A stretch of 64,000 bases of DNA from positions 43,191,218-43,255,217 of the forward strand of contig JAKSZU010000012.1 of the NCBI GenBank assembly GCA_026018925.1, read 5' to 3'. The DNA is from Tupaia tana (Eukaryota > Chordata > Mammalia > Scandentia > Tupaiidae). The position numbers and the translations under genes were made by a program. This document shows positions 1-10,241 of this stretch, one piece after another. Positions within the stretch are counted from its first letter, which is position 1. Each line of letters opens with the position of its first letter. The notes under the pieces were generated by a model. The model worked only from the letters and a program-made list of their open reading frames with translations, did not search any database and was not told the DNA's origin.

Positions 1-299
1 CGCCTTGCATCTCGGCCCCGTGTCTGCTCTTCACAGGCCACTGCAGGGACAGTTCCCTGTTTTCAAGTCAGGGTGGGGAGGTCGGTGAGTGGGGCTTGAA
101 GGCGGGTCAGATGGTCAGGGAGGAGCCCTGGCAGCTGGGGCCTGCGGCTGTCTCCTCTGTGGGTGGGAAAACGGCAAAGATGCCTCTCCTCTCATCCCTT
201 CCCACCCAGGCCAGAGCCCAAGGTTCAAGTGCCTCAGGCCCAGTCCCTTTCACTTCCTAATGGGGAGTTAGATTTTATACCACGAATTTTATAGCATTT

Positions 300-495
300 T
301 TATATAATTCAAGATTGTCAAAATTGGAAGAGACCCTGGAGATCACAAGTACCATCCCTGTCCCCCTTCACAGGTAAAGTGAAGCCCAGAAACAAATCTT
401 CACACAGCCAGATAGGAACCGTTCAAGAACTATTTAGAATTAAAAATTCAACTCCCAGTTCAGTGTTCTTTGCACTATATGACACTGCCTCCCAG
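300..495 (-). mobile_element. MIR-like ancient SINE fragment
   Basis: Reads like an antisense MIR-type core: gaagagaccctggagatcac, then a 'cttcacaggtaaagtgaagc' segment, then 'cacacagccag', ending in ctatatgacactgcctccc. It is diverged, and the exact subfamily is unsure. Confidence 0.5.
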
Positions 496-1092
496 TCTCT
501 GGTAAGGTATTGAAACTTCTTTCCGTTAGGTCTGCCAAAGGATGGTATGGGCACTATAGGCCATCGGTGTGGCTGTGACTCTTGAGGGTGGCAAAGAGCT
601 GCACACTGCCTGCTTCAGTCACTGTAGGGCCTCTGTTGGCAGGTGTAGGGCGCAGCCTTCTCCATCAGAACTCTGGAAGTGAGCTGACTGCTGGCTGACT
701 CAGCATTGTGGCTTTTGTTAAGGCCACCAAGGATGCAGGAAGATACTGAATGGGCTGTCAGTTGACTGAAAAGTGAATTCCCAGCAGTTTAGATCTCTGG
801 GATTTTGGACAGTATTAAAAGCTTGAAAACAGATGGCACGAAGCTGGGCACTGCCATTCTTTTACTTTCCTTCATGCATGTTATTTTCAGATCCGGAATG
901 AGTATTTTGCCACTTTTTTTACTCCACCAGCTCAAAAACAGTAGGCAAATTGGGGCGACTGATTATAAACACCCAATCCACCGCTGAAGTTCAGGTAAGC
1001 CAGGGCAGAGTAGATTAGGAATGCCCCCCTAAATAGGTGGGAGAGGCCTTAGGGGGACAGGAGTGGATGTCTTCACTGACAACTCCAAGTAC

Positions 1093-1260
1093 TGCTGTGG
1101 TTGTCAAGACCAGCAGCATTACCTTGGGCACCTACTAGAAATATAGATCCTTGGGCCACGCCCCTTGCTGACTGAATCAGCAGCTGAGGTGGGACATGCA
1201 ATCAGTTTGGGTAAGTCCTCCAGGAATCTTGATGCAGCTGAAATTCTGAGCACCAGTGAC
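1093..1260 (+). mobile_element. MER5A-like hAT-Charlie nonautonomous DNA transposon
   Basis: Matches the remembered MER5A pattern in order: tgtggttgtcaagaccagca, attaccttgggcacct, tagaaatatagatccttggg, ccacgcccc, gactgaatcagcagctgagg, agtcctccaggaatcttgat. Old and diverged; the terminal inverted repeats are decayed. Confidence 0.6.
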
Positions 1261-2031
1261 CTGGGACATGCTGCTGTAGTGATCCCTACTTTGAACCTAT
1301 GGCCTCAGGTTAGGGATTGGGGGTTGGCTGGTCCTCATCCCTAGGTGTGCCTCCTCGCCTTTGATTCTGACATGAACAGGTGAAGTTTCTTCATGAATTT
1401 TTTTTTCTTTTGGTTAATGGTATGCTTATTATGGCTAGTATGTAAATGTTACTCTGAATACATATTTATATACCATGTTACTTAGTGACATTATTCGAAC
1501 ATTTGTATGTGTATTTGTGAAGTTGTTTGCATCAGTCATTTAAGAAATATTTCAGCCTAAGTTTTCTAAGTGGTAATGTTGAATAAATTTTTAAAAATCC
1601 AGCTTAAAAAGGTCACAGCAGCCTTAGTTTTGGTGAAAAGCAAACCAGAGGTGACAAGTTCTTTCAGAAAAGATCTGATGTATTTAGTTCTCATTTCCAT
1701 GGTGACTCTCAATTTAAGTATAATGTGGCTACTTGTGACTTACAGGTTGCTTCACATTCCAAGTGGGAAACCCTCTCAGTTGGTGTGAGACTGAACTGGG
1801 AAGGCAGTTTCTAAACCTTTCCACTCCTCATCATCTTACTTCTAAGGTTCCCTCTTAGAGGTCTCTTTTTTCCTTCAGAAGCCAAATGCACAGCTCTACT
1901 CTAATTCTGCAATCTTGGGAATCCTTACCAGTATCAACTATTAGTAGCTTTTTAAAGCCCCCAAAGTGGAGCAAGGATGGAGGGAATGGAAGCCTTGTTT
2001 GGTACTTACTTTACCCAAACTATGTATAAAG

Positions 2032-2037
2032 AATAAA
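2032..2037 (+). promoter_or_regulatory. Polyadenylation signal AATAAA (plus-strand transcript)
   Basis: Canonical hexamer followed within about 25 bp by CA (caccaca) and then a GT/T-rich stretch (gttgttgtattctttt), the usual layout of a cleavage site. It would terminate the plus-strand neighbour at about 2050-2060. Confidence 0.5.
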
Positions 2038-2088
2038 GTTAGCAGAATGACACCACAGTTGTTGTATTCTTTTTTTTTTTTTTTAAAT

Positions 2089-2094
2089 TTTATT
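2089..2094 (-). promoter_or_regulatory. RTN3: Distal polyadenylation signal of RTN3
   Basis: On the minus strand this reads AATAAA, about 2.05 kb after the RTN3 stop codon. Cleavage would fall at about 2060-2080, within or next to an A-rich run, essentially abutting the opposing plus-strand signal. Confidence 0.5.
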
Positions 2095-3282
2095 AATACC
2101 ACATCAATTTGCAGTTTTACAGGAACCAAGATTCAAGCTCCTTAAGTGCTACTGTATGTTTATGTTGCACGCACAGATACGCACACAGTTTCATTAGTAA
2201 TTTTTTCATCTATAAGTTTTCCTTAAAAAAAAAAAAAAATCCTGCGTGGAACAAAGATCTCTCCAATTATCTAAACACAGCAGCAGCAAAAGAAAAAAGC
2301 TAGATGTGGAGACTTCCAGTGCTGAGAGAGGTCCTTTGGAGGGAAGCCCAAAAAGACATCAGTGCATTGACTTCCTGGGAACAAAGGATGATGATAGAGG
2401 ATGTGTTTCCTACTATGACATGAATCCCTTAAAAAAATCCAAAAAGAAAGGGGGCTAAGAAAATATGAAAAATGGAGTAAGGCAAGGGTAGCTTTTATCC
2501 TTAAATTTCTACATAAGTTCCCTCCAAAAGTAGAAAGAAATTTCCTTCCACTACTTTTCACAGAGTTGCAGTACTCTGGGACCATCAAACACTGTAGCCC
2601 TTACTTTAAAGTTACCAGTCAACCCTCTGGGTGACTTCAAGAAATTTATAGATAACTTTTCTATCAGGTTTACTGAATTTTCATGTTGAAAGGGAAGAAG
2701 AAACTGAGTCTTAAACGGGACCCAAAGATTCCCAGGCACCCTCTATCTGGTGTCGACGTGAGTGGTTCTTAAGTTTTTTTAACTGCACACACAGCCCACA
2801 AAGATAATCTGGTTGTGCCTGGGCACCCTCACCTAAAACTTCTTGGAAAACACGTTCCAAAGGAGCAACCTGGGCCATGGCAGAGATGCTATGACACGTG
2901 CCTGGAAATGGAAAGAACCCTTGAAACAGTAACACCCACAGCTGTCCTCAAAGCAATTAAAATTCTATATGAACCACAAAATGAACTTCCCTACCTAATC
3001 TCTGGCCTGGTGATCACATACAAACATAATGTCCTCTCAAGCCAGCGTGGCTTTGGTCCTTAGGCTACAATGATGAGCACAGGTTAAAGACACAGCATGT
3101 GAAGGAGGAAGCTGTAGTGACAAGATAAAAGGAAAAAAGGCTTCTTGTGTTTCTGTAGTTCACCTCTTGAGAACGCCCCCCCCCCCACACGAACTGAAAT
3201 AGGATCACAATAACTGAAAAGCCCACATGCAGATTATTTTTTCTCTTAACAAGTTTACAGCAGTGTACAGCAGATACAGACA

Positions 3283-3319
3283 TTTATTTCATAATAAGAA
3301 AAGTACAACCATATTTATT
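3283..3319 (-). promoter_or_regulatory. RTN3: Two proximal AATAAA signals in the RTN3 3'UTR
   Basis: Minus-strand AATAAA occurs at 3314-3319 and again at 3283-3288, 31 bp apart, followed by a T/G-rich stretch. They could give a short 3'UTR isoform. Usage cannot be judged from sequence. Confidence 0.4.
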
Positions 3320-4145
3320 AAATGAGGTGAGGTGGGCAGGGAGAGGGAGGAAAGCACGTTCAGGAATGAGCTCTCAAATGAACACTCAGAACGGGTATCC
3401 AAGAGAAGCAACAGACACCTCCCTCTCAAATAGAGCCTTTCCCTCCTAGAAATGAGAGGCAGAGGGAGTGAGAGGTGACTCCCTCTCCAGTCCATTTTTT
3501 TGTTTACATTCTCATTTATCAGATGGCATTCTGGGAATCAAGAATTATCGCTATCACCTATAAGTTACTCATAAGAGCTGAAAGCTGTATCATTAAGCAA
3601 AGAGGAGGAATATCAGGAGTAGCTGCTCACATTGTGGGACAGAGATGGGAATTGGAGCGCTGCGCAAAACCCTAGGGAAGGAATCCCATTCCTGTCCCCA
3701 AATCATTTCTTCATAAGTTAATCATTATTTCTTAACTTAAAAATAAGGGCAAGTCTATACTGGGAAACTGTGTAAGGTTAGTCCTTGAGAATTGGACAGA
3801 AGGACCCAAGAGATGTGTTCTTTCATTTTCTCCTTTACCTCCAAATCTTTCCCCTTTCAAGCTGTATGTAAAAGCTCTATGACCATTATGGTACTGATTT
3901 ATCCTATTAATTTAATTTTTTTCTTTATTCTTATGGATTCTAAGATATCAGTTCTTTTTTAGTCCAACAATTCTTGTGCTTGATACTGAGGGTAAAGGGA
4001 AAAAGGAGGGGGAGAAAACACCAACTTAAAGAAAAAGCTTGGAATGCAGGCTCAAGCTGACATGAGCATGTTCCTTCATAGCACAACAACGTTATAACTA
4101 ATTAATGGAGTTTTAGTAACTGTTGCATTTCTGGTTTCCAGAGGC

Positions 4146-4191
4146 TTATTCTGCCTTTTTTTTGGCAATTCCAGGGAGTTTAGCTTGGATC
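4146..4191 (-). CDS. RTN3: RTN3 terminal coding exon (C-terminus)
   Basis: The acceptor reads TTTCCTCAATAG|G. The first G completes the split AAG codon left by the previous exon. The exon encodes IQAKLPGIAKKKAE and then TAA at 4148-4146. This is the conserved reticulon-3 C-terminus. Its last four residues KKAE fit the di-lysine KKXX ER-retrieval motif, consistent with an ER membrane protein whose C-terminus faces the cytosol. Length 46 coding bases, in phase with the exon at 5470-5528. A 38-base T run (A run on the coding strand) lies about 50 bp upstream of the acceptor. Confidence 0.93.
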
Positions 4192-4238
4192 CTATTGAGG
4201 AAAGAAAAAGACAAGGTGAAAACATAAGCATTTGTTCT

Positions 4239-4241
<3 letters not shown>

Positions 4242-4279
<38 letters not shown>
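4242..4279. repeat. (T)38 homopolymer
   Basis: Uninterrupted T run in the last RTN3 intron, very close to the terminal exon. No SINE body is attached on either side. Confidence 0.95.
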
Positions 4280-4281
<2 letters not shown>

Positions 4282-4871
4282 CGCTGATGCTATATGACAT
4301 CCTGGACTTGCTGCAGTAATGTGAAAAATACTCTCCCACTTTTGTGAGAGATAAAAAGAGGCAGGGGTAAGTCTGGCCTGGGGTGAGCCTAGGAATCTAC
4401 AAAAATCTACTGCCTCTTCCTGCTGCTATGCCTACCTGCCTCTTTCTCACCCAGAACCTTCTGTGTCTTTCACTGGGGTGGCAGGAAGGATAGGGGATAT
4501 TTGGGCATAATGCTGGCTGAGTGTGCTCTACGTACAGGCAATGTGAGAGTCCATTTCTCTGGCTCTGTGAGGTCCAGATGAAGGAATGCCAGTGCCACAA
4601 AAGGAACCAAAAGTCAAGAGGTATGTAAAAGGACATGGGTCATTAGTTCCTGGTTCTCAGGGTAAGAGGAGCTGGCAATGGTTCTTAGGCCCTCAGGGAA
4701 TACCAAAGCTACCCTTTAGTCTGACGAAGGTGTTCTGAAATCATTGAAGTTACCTATTACTAAGGTCATTCACACCCCTCTGTGAATATCAAGGCTACTC
4801 TACACAAATATCACATTCCACAGCAAATGACCCAAGTTAGGTAGCATTGGCAATTAAGACCATCAGGTCTA

Positions 4872-5034
4872 GGGGCCTGCAGGTGGCATGGTGGTTAAGG
4901 GCACTAGACTCCCACATGCTGACTTGCTTTCTCACTTTCTCTCTCTCTCTCTCACTCACTCTCTCACTCTGTCCCTCTCTGGTCAAATTAAGTAAATAAA
5001 TAAAGTTAAATAAAATAATTCTTAAAAAAGAAAA
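4872..5034 (+). mobile_element. SINE type B
   Basis: Head ggggcctgcaggtggcatgg, CT-rich block, ggtcaaattaag and AT-rich tail ending in aataattcttaaaa. The B-box region is partly deleted after 'cccacatgctga'. Confidence 0.85.
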
Positions 5035-5072
5035 GAAGCAACTGGAACAATTTCTAGTAAAATCAAACTATT

Positions 5073-5327
5073 GTTTTTCTTGGGGGGAGAGGTTTTTGCT
5101 ATAGGGTGTGTGCACTCGCCATAAAGACAGAGAGAGACAGAAAGCGAGCAATCACCCCCCAGAGGGATGACCACGCTGCAATCCCTTCTCCTCCATTCTC
5201 CTCTTGGGATCTTTGGCACTCGTGCACACACGCCTGGCGTGAGTTCAAGCCACTGGGTCCAGGACTTAAACCGCAGTCTACTACATGGGAGTCCAGCGAC
5301 ACAGCCATTACGCCAACTGCTGGTCCC
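5073..5327 (-). mobile_element. SINE type A, full length with TSD
   Basis: Antisense copy from the tail to tggtccc. Flanked by a perfect 16-bp TSD gtaaaatcaaactatt at 5057-5072 and 5328-5343. Confidence 0.95.
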
Positions 5328-5469
5328 GTAAAATCAAACTATTAACCAAGGGTTTTTCAGAGAAAAAATGACCTTCTTTGGCATCAGCGTTTTATGCAGG
5401 AAACAGAAAATAACCAGGGGGAAAAAAAGGCACATGTAATGATGAACTATCGTCCCTGAACATACTTAC

Positions 5470-5528
5470 TTTTCAACAATTGACTTGGTCTGGTCCCGGG
5501 CAATGCCAACGTAGTGGTCAATCTGGGT
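5470..5528 (-). CDS. RTN3: RTN3 exon: C-terminal part of the reticulon homology domain
   Basis: Minus-strand exon between acceptor TTTCTTAAAG|ACC and donor GAAAA|GTAAGT. The 59 bp encode [19 protein letters not shown] plus two bases of a lysine codon finished in the next exon. This is the conserved stretch following the second membrane hairpin of reticulons. It lies 0.44 kb downstream (in transcript sense) of a full-length type A SINE at 5634-5900. Confidence 0.95.
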
Positions 5529-5633
5529 CTTTAAGAAAGGAAAGGTAAACTCAGTTATGGCAACACACAGATTAACAATTTTCCTAAAGGCATTGTTCTT
5601 CTGTCTAAATAGTTTTTAAAAAAATTACTATGG

Positions 5634-5900
5634 GGAACCAGTAGTTAGTGTAATGGCTATGACACTGGACTCCCACGTAGTTGACCGCGGTTCGCGTCCC
5701 GGACCCGGTGGCTTAAAACTCACGCCGGGCGCGTGTGTGTGCGTGCCCAAGATCCCGACAGGAGAATGGAGGAGAAGGGATTGTGGCGTGACCACCCCCC
5801 CTGGGGGGTGATTTCTCGCTTTCTGTCTCTATGTCTCTCTCTGTCTGGCGAGCGCACGCGCCCTATAGCAAAAATCTCTCCAAAAAAAAAAAAAAAAAAA
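5634..5900 (+). mobile_element. SINE type A, full length with TSD
   Basis: Intact CpG-rich copy (gtcgaccgcggttcgcgtcc). TSD aaaattactatgg at 5621-5633 and 5901-5913. Confidence 0.95.
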
Positions 5901-5930
5901 AAAATTACTATGGAGTATTTTGAAAAATGA

Positions 5931-6468
5931 GGGCCAGCAGTTAGCATAATGGCTATGTCGCTGGACTCCCATGTAGTCGACACCAGTTCGAGTCCTGGAC
6001 CCAGTGGCTTAAACTCACACCGGGCGCGTGTGCATGTGTGCCCAAGGTCCCGAGAGGAGATTGGAGGAGAAGAGATTGCAATGTGGCCATCTCCCCTGGG
6101 GGTGATTTCTCACTTTCTGTCTCTTTGTCTCTGTCCTTCTGGCGAGTGCACGCACCCTATAGCAAAAACCTCTCCAAAAAAAGAGAAAAATTTTGGGAAC
6201 CAGCAGTTGGCGTAATGGCTTTGTCGCTGGACTCCCGCGTAGTCGACCGCGATTCGCGTCCCGGACTCGGTGGCTTAAAACTCACACCGGGCGCGTGTGC
6301 GTGCGTGCCCAAGATCCCGAGAGGAGAATGGAGGAGAAGGGATTGCGGTGTGACCATCCCCCCTGGGGGGTGATTTCTCGCTTTCTGTCTCTATGTCTCT
6401 GTCTGTATGGCGAGCGCACGCGCCCTATAGCAAGAAACCTCAAAAAAAAAAAAAAAAAAAAGAAAAAT
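5931..6468 (+). mobile_element. SINE type A with a second type A copy inserted in its tail
   Basis: The body at 5931 to about 6183 starts gggccagcagttagcataat. Its poly(A) tail was hit by the copy at 6195-6460. The outer TSD ttttgaaaaatga is at 5918-5930 and 6469-6481, which places both copies inside one original insertion site. Confidence 0.88.
6195..6460 (+). mobile_element. SINE type A nested in the tail of another
   Basis: TSD agaaaaatttt at 6184-6194 and 6461-6471. The copy is nearly consensus (gtcgaccgcgattcgcgtcc), so this is a recent secondary insertion. Confidence 0.92.
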
Positions 6469-6481
6469 TTTTGAAAAATGA

Positions 6482-6889
6482 AAACAATGTCCAATTCTTT
6501 TTAAAAGTATTTTTAAAAACTTAAGGCTTTAGACTTCAAACTATGCCAAAAATATCCCACCCTTTGTTAAAGTAGAAATCATTTATTACTTGCAGAAGTA
6601 AGTCTTAAACTTGATTTCCTTTAGAGAGACTGGAGTATAGCATTATCTAATTTCTAGAAATTATATTCTATAGTCTGTAATCCTGAATATGTTATGGCTC
6701 TTGGGTAAGACATTTATTTAATAACAAAAAGCTGAAGCTTATTGATGGATGCTTAATCTATAAAAAAAACCTTCACAGACTCTAGAGTACTCTGGACACA
6801 TCATTCCACAATACAAACATCTGTTCACACTGATGGATTCCCTTATAGCCTATACAGTTAGTTTTTCTCTCTGTGTTTTTTTCTTTTTT
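6482..6889. other. Single-copy RTN3 intron
   Basis: AT-rich sequence with no recognisable repeat, RNA gene or coding potential. Confidence 0.6.
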
Positions 6890-7051
6890 TTATGTATTGT
6901 TTATCTTTACTTATTTATTTTAATTTGACCAGAGTGGGACAGAGTGAGCATGAGGGAAAGTGAGAAAGCAAGCCACCAGGTCCTGGACTCAAACTGCAAT
7001 CAGCCATGTGGGAGTCCGACGCCCTTAACCACCACACCACCTGCTGGCCCC
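6890..7051 (-). mobile_element. SINE type B
   Basis: Antisense copy: attttaatttgaccagagtg, gtgagaaagcaagccacc, and head complement accacaccacctgctggccc. Confidence 0.85.
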
Positions 7052-7160
7052 AGTTTATTTTTTTTATACAAGCATATTCAGACTTTTTTTTAAAATAGAG
7101 AATGTACCGATGTGATAAAAATTCAAAAGGTACACAACAAAATATGAAAAGCAAGTCTCT

Positions 7161-7397
7161 GGGCCAGTCCTATAGCCCAGCAGTAAGGGAGAAGGATCTT
7201 ACATTACGCGGCCAACTATGGTTCAGATTCTAGCCCCAGCAGCTTGAAAAACGTGCCAAGCTTGTGTGCCCCCAAATCCCAACAGAATAGACACATGAAG
7301 AAAGGACTGTGGTGTGATTATATCCCACTGGGGGATGCTTTCTTCCTCTCTGTCTCTGACAAGCATATATGTACCCTCTAGCAATTAAAAAAAAAAC
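7161..7397 (+). mobile_element. SINE type C, diverged
   Basis: Starts gggccagtcctatagcccag, has a B-box-like 'atggttcagattc', 'ccaaatcccaacagaataga' and a final A run after 'taccctctagcaatt'. Confidence 0.7.
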
Positions 7398-7544
7398 TCC
7401 TTACTTAAAAATAAGGAGGTCTCCTACCCTTATGTCCTAGATATCTAGTTTCTTCCCTTGGAGAAAACCACTGTTACTGGTTTCTTATAGGTACCTGACT
7501 TAAGAAATTAGGTTGTAAAAATGGTTATAAAGACTCTTTGAACT

Positions 7545-7722
7545 GGGGCTGGTAGGTGGCATGATAGTTAAGGGTGCTGGACTCCCATATGGCCCACCAC
7601 AGTTTAGAGTCCTGGACCTGGCGGCTTACTTTCTCACTTTCCCTCTTTCTCTCTCTCACTCTGTCCCTCTCTTGTCAAATTAAAAAAATAAATAAAGTTA
7701 AATAAAATAATTATTTTAAGAA
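7545..7722 (+). mobile_element. SINE type B
   Basis: ggggctggtaggtggcatga head, cccatatggcccaccacagt, CT-rich block and AATAAAGTTAAATAAAATAA tail. It ends 100 bp from an RTN3 exon. Confidence 0.87.
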
Positions 7723-7821
7723 GTTTTTAAAAAACTTTTCGATCTTTTAATGCCTCAGAAATGAACTACAACCTGTCACGTATCAACTGGAATTTTTGAT
7801 CCGGAACAGACAAATGCTTAC

Positions 7822-7868
7822 CTTGTATTTCTCATAGACAATTGGGACACTGAAAATGAGGAGTTCAG
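7822..7868 (-). CDS. RTN3: RTN3 exon: end of the second membrane hairpin
   Basis: A 47-bp exon with acceptor CTTACAG|CT and donor TACAAG|GTAAGC. Joined to the previous exon's final G it encodes AELLIFSVPIVYEKYK, which completes the second hydrophobic hairpin of the reticulon domain. Phase is 2 in and 0 out and fits both neighbours exactly. Confidence 0.95.
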
Positions 7869-8391
7869 CTGTAAGACAGAATCATGGGACATGGTGAGTA
7901 TAAATGTGAGATAATTACAAAGCCTTAAGATGGAAAATAATACAAACATTTTCCTTATAAAATATAGGGAATCACAGATCTTCCTCAAAATGGAAAATGT
8001 TTGCTCGAGCTCTTAATTAAGGATAGTTCAATAAAGAAAGCTACCTTGGGGCAGTGTTGAAAAAAAAACTCTCTAGATACACAAGTTATCTTCTCTGTAC
8101 TAAAAGTTAGATCAAAATTACAAAAATGGTTTTTATAAATAAGTTCTACATACTTAAATCAAAATGTAGACAATTCTCCTTTACTGCTAGCTGTTTTGAT
8201 ACTTCTTTATAATTGGGAACATTTAATACACCTATGATTACAAGCACAGGTTCCAATAGCTACTTCAAAGTCTTTATAAATATTCAAGGTGAGGCCATGT
8301 GGAATGTGTGGGGCCATGCTAGCCATTGTCTTCACTCTTATTCTTTCAAACAACTCCAAGGAGCACGGAGAAATTTTCCTTGCCATCTTAC
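7869..8391. other. Single-copy RTN3 intron
   Basis: No SINE, RNA gene or extra exon recognised between the two coding exons. Confidence 0.6.
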
Positions 8392-8461
8392 CAAGAATCA
8401 GAAGGGTGATTCCATTAAAAACGGCACCAACATAGGTCATCAGCCACATGAAGACAGCCAG
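8392..8461 (-). CDS. RTN3: RTN3 exon: second hydrophobic segment
   Basis: A 70-bp exon with acceptor CTTTACAG|CTG and donor ATTCTTG|GTAAGA. It encodes [23 protein letters not shown] plus one base. This is the first half of the second long hydrophobic hairpin, which wedges into the cytosolic leaflet of tubular ER in reticulons. The sequence is identical to what I remember of human RTN3, showing strong purifying selection. Confidence 0.96.
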
Positions 8462-8858
8462 CTGTAAAGGTCAACATCAGAGGTTAACAAGGAACAGCCA
8501 GAAAGCACAATTTAGGTTAATGAATGCCATGCTCCTCTAGCTAATTTCATCTACATAAATGTAGTGATATATAATTTCAGAATGATTGTTTCCCCATTTC
8601 ACTATATACCTGAAGGTGTGTGAGAGAATTCTATAGTTCTTTTAGGTCCAAAGATATACTGTAACCACACATCTGATACCACCATTCTGATGTCCGTGCT
8701 CTAGTATGAAGTGCTGTTTCTATATTGACCCCTATTCTGTTTTCAGAGGCTAAGTGATCACTTTTGTCTGATAAAATCTTATGTACTGCTTTCCCCCTGA
8801 ATTATAACCTAGTTCCTAGTTCTCAGTTTCATCACCAAAAGCTGTAGAAGCCACTAAC
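8462..8858. other. Single-copy RTN3 intron
   Basis: About 400 bp without a recognised repeat or RNA gene. Confidence 0.6.
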
Positions 8859-8997
8859 CTTCAAGGAGTCAACCAGATCCTCCACCAGAAAGAGACGAAT
8901 AATGAGTTTCAGGGCCCTGTTGATGTGCACCATGGCAGCATTCACGTAATTGTGGAAAGCTTCTGAGGACAGAGTAATATCTACATCCAGGTAGGCT
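8859..8997 (-). CDS. RTN3: RTN3 exon: loop between the membrane hairpins
   Basis: A 139-bp exon with acceptor TTTTTCTGGAAG|A and donor TTGAAG|GTTAGT. The first A completes a lysine codon. The exon then encodes [20 protein letters not shown], followed by [20 protein letters not shown] and LVDSLK. This is the hydrophilic loop (the RTN3 counterpart of the Nogo-66 loop) leading into the second hairpin. Human RTN3 has NYM where this reads NYV, as I remember it. Confidence 0.96.
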
Positions 8998-9004
8998 CTT
9001 CCAG

Positions 9005-9440
9005 AAAAATAAACAATAGTCAGACAATTGACATGGAAGAAGATTTTCTATAAGCATAGCAGTTCTTGAATGTGAGAAATTGTCCCCAGGGTGCATTTTA
9101 GCAATCTGCAGGAGCATTTCTTTCTTTGGCTATCATGGGGTGGGGACACCACCATCATTTAATGGGCAGATGAAAGATGCTGATGTGGGACAATCATACA
9201 TGATAAAGAACTGTTCTGTGTTCTGCCTCACTAGATATTCATGAAGATAAACCTATTTATAACTGAGAATCCAGAACATAATATTGACTAAAATACACAC
9301 TGCATTTTATTATAAGTGCTGTTCTGTTTCATCACACCTTTATGATTTTTAAAAAATCATGTCTCTATATAATTTTACCTATAAATTTCATTTCAGAATC
9401 ATAAAGGAGACATCTATAAAATATTTGTTAATAAAACAAA
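9005..9440. other. Single-copy RTN3 intron
   Basis: No recognisable element. Confidence 0.55.
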
Positions 9441-9445
9441 AAGCA

Positions 9446-9925
9446 GGTTGGTGGTGGTATAGTGGCCAAGGTGGCTGGATCCCACACAGTCAACTGTGTG
9501 GTTTGAGTCTCAGACTCAGTGGCTTAAAAAATTCCAGAAAGGGGGACCAGCAGATGGCGGACTGGTTACGTCCCTGGACTTGCACATGGCCAATCACAGT
9601 TTGAGTCCCGGACCTGGTGGTCTGAAAAATCACACTGGGAACGTGTACGTCCCCAAGATGCTGGGAAGAGAATGAAGAAGGGATTGTGGCATGGCCATCT
9701 TCCCTGGGGCAGTGATTTCTCATTTTTCTTCTCATTGTGTCCCGTCTCTCTCTCCCTGGCTGAGCACACATGTCCTAAGGCAAAAACCTCTCAAAAGAAA
9801 AAAACGCCAGAAAGGACAAGGGATATTTTAGCATGGTCATCCTCATTCTCTGGGAGGTGGAGGAATGATTTCTCACTTTCCCTCTCTTTGTCTCCTACAA
9901 GCCCACATACCCTATAACAAAAAAA
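9446..9925 (+). mobile_element. SINE type C split by a type A insertion
   Basis: The left part at 9446-9542 (gtggccaaggtggctggatc, gtggtttgagtctcagactc) and right part at 9807-9925 (gtcatcctcattctctggga, ataccctataaca) are halves of one old SINE. The copy between them is flanked by ccagaaagg at 9534-9542 and 9807-9815. Confidence 0.8.
9543..9806 (+). mobile_element. SINE type A nested in a type C copy
   Basis: Starts gggaccagcagatggcggac and ends ggcaaaaacctctcaaaag. TSD ccagaaagg. More diverged than the youngest A copies. Confidence 0.87.
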
Positions 9926-9936
9926 TTTTAAAAACT

Positions 9937-10205
9937 GGGACCAGCAGTTGGCATAATGGCTAAGTCGCTGAACTCCCATGTAGTCAACTGTGGTTTGAGA
10001 CCTGGACTGGGTGGCTTAAACTCATGCTGGGCGCACGTGCGTGTGTGCCTAACCTCCTGAGAGGAGAATGGAGGAGAAGGGATTGCGGTGTGGCTATCCC
10101 CCCTGGGGGGTGATTTCTCGCTTTCCATCTCTGTCTTTCTGGCGAGTGCATGTACTACGCTATAGAAAACCGCGCCCCCCCCCCCCCAAAAAAAAAAAAG
10201 AAAAA
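9937..10205 (+). mobile_element. SINE type A with a C-run expansion
   Basis: Usual head and body, but the tail motif reads 'tatagaaaaccgcg' followed by 13 C and then A, a local C-tract expansion in place of the usual cctct. Confidence 0.87.
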
Positions 10206-10241
10206 AAATTAAGAAGCAAAACAAAACCAAAAAGGAACGCA

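Larger units (their letters stand above)
1..2055 (+). other. Putative 3'UTR of the convergent neighbour gene (ZFTA in human order)
   Basis: No convincing coding ORF is seen here; ORFs are short and unrelated to known proteins. An AATAAA at 2032-2037 on the plus strand would end a plus-strand transcript about 15-30 bp later. In the human genome RTN3 abuts ZFTA (C11orf95) tail to tail, and RTN3 runs leftward here, so a long ZFTA 3'UTR is the natural reading. That identity rests on remembered synteny, not on ZFTA coding sequence, which would lie left of the window. The stretch also carries two old repeats (about 300-495 and 1093-1260) and no young SINEs, as expected for transcribed 3'UTR. Confidence 0.4.
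2070..4145 (-). other. RTN3: RTN3 3' untranslated region
   Basis: Begins right after the TAA stop at 4146-4148 and holds single-copy sequence with no SINE insertion. Possible 3' ends are the proximal AATAAA signals at 3283-3319 (3'UTR about 0.85 kb) and the distal signal at 2089-2094 (about 2.05 kb). The longer one fits the abutment with ZFTA known in human. Short ORFs inside it show no recognisable protein. Confidence 0.65.

Noticed and set aside
2246-2588. Short overlapping ORFs in 2246-2588 as a possible small gene
   Set aside because: They lie in the RTN3 3'UTR interval, show no recognisable family and are bounded by an A run. There is no splice or start evidence.
5634-5720. True tRNA gene at SINE heads (A and B boxes present)
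   Set aside because: The B box is good, but the sequence does not close into a cloverleaf with a plausible anticodon arm, and it is part of a dispersed 260-bp element with TSD.
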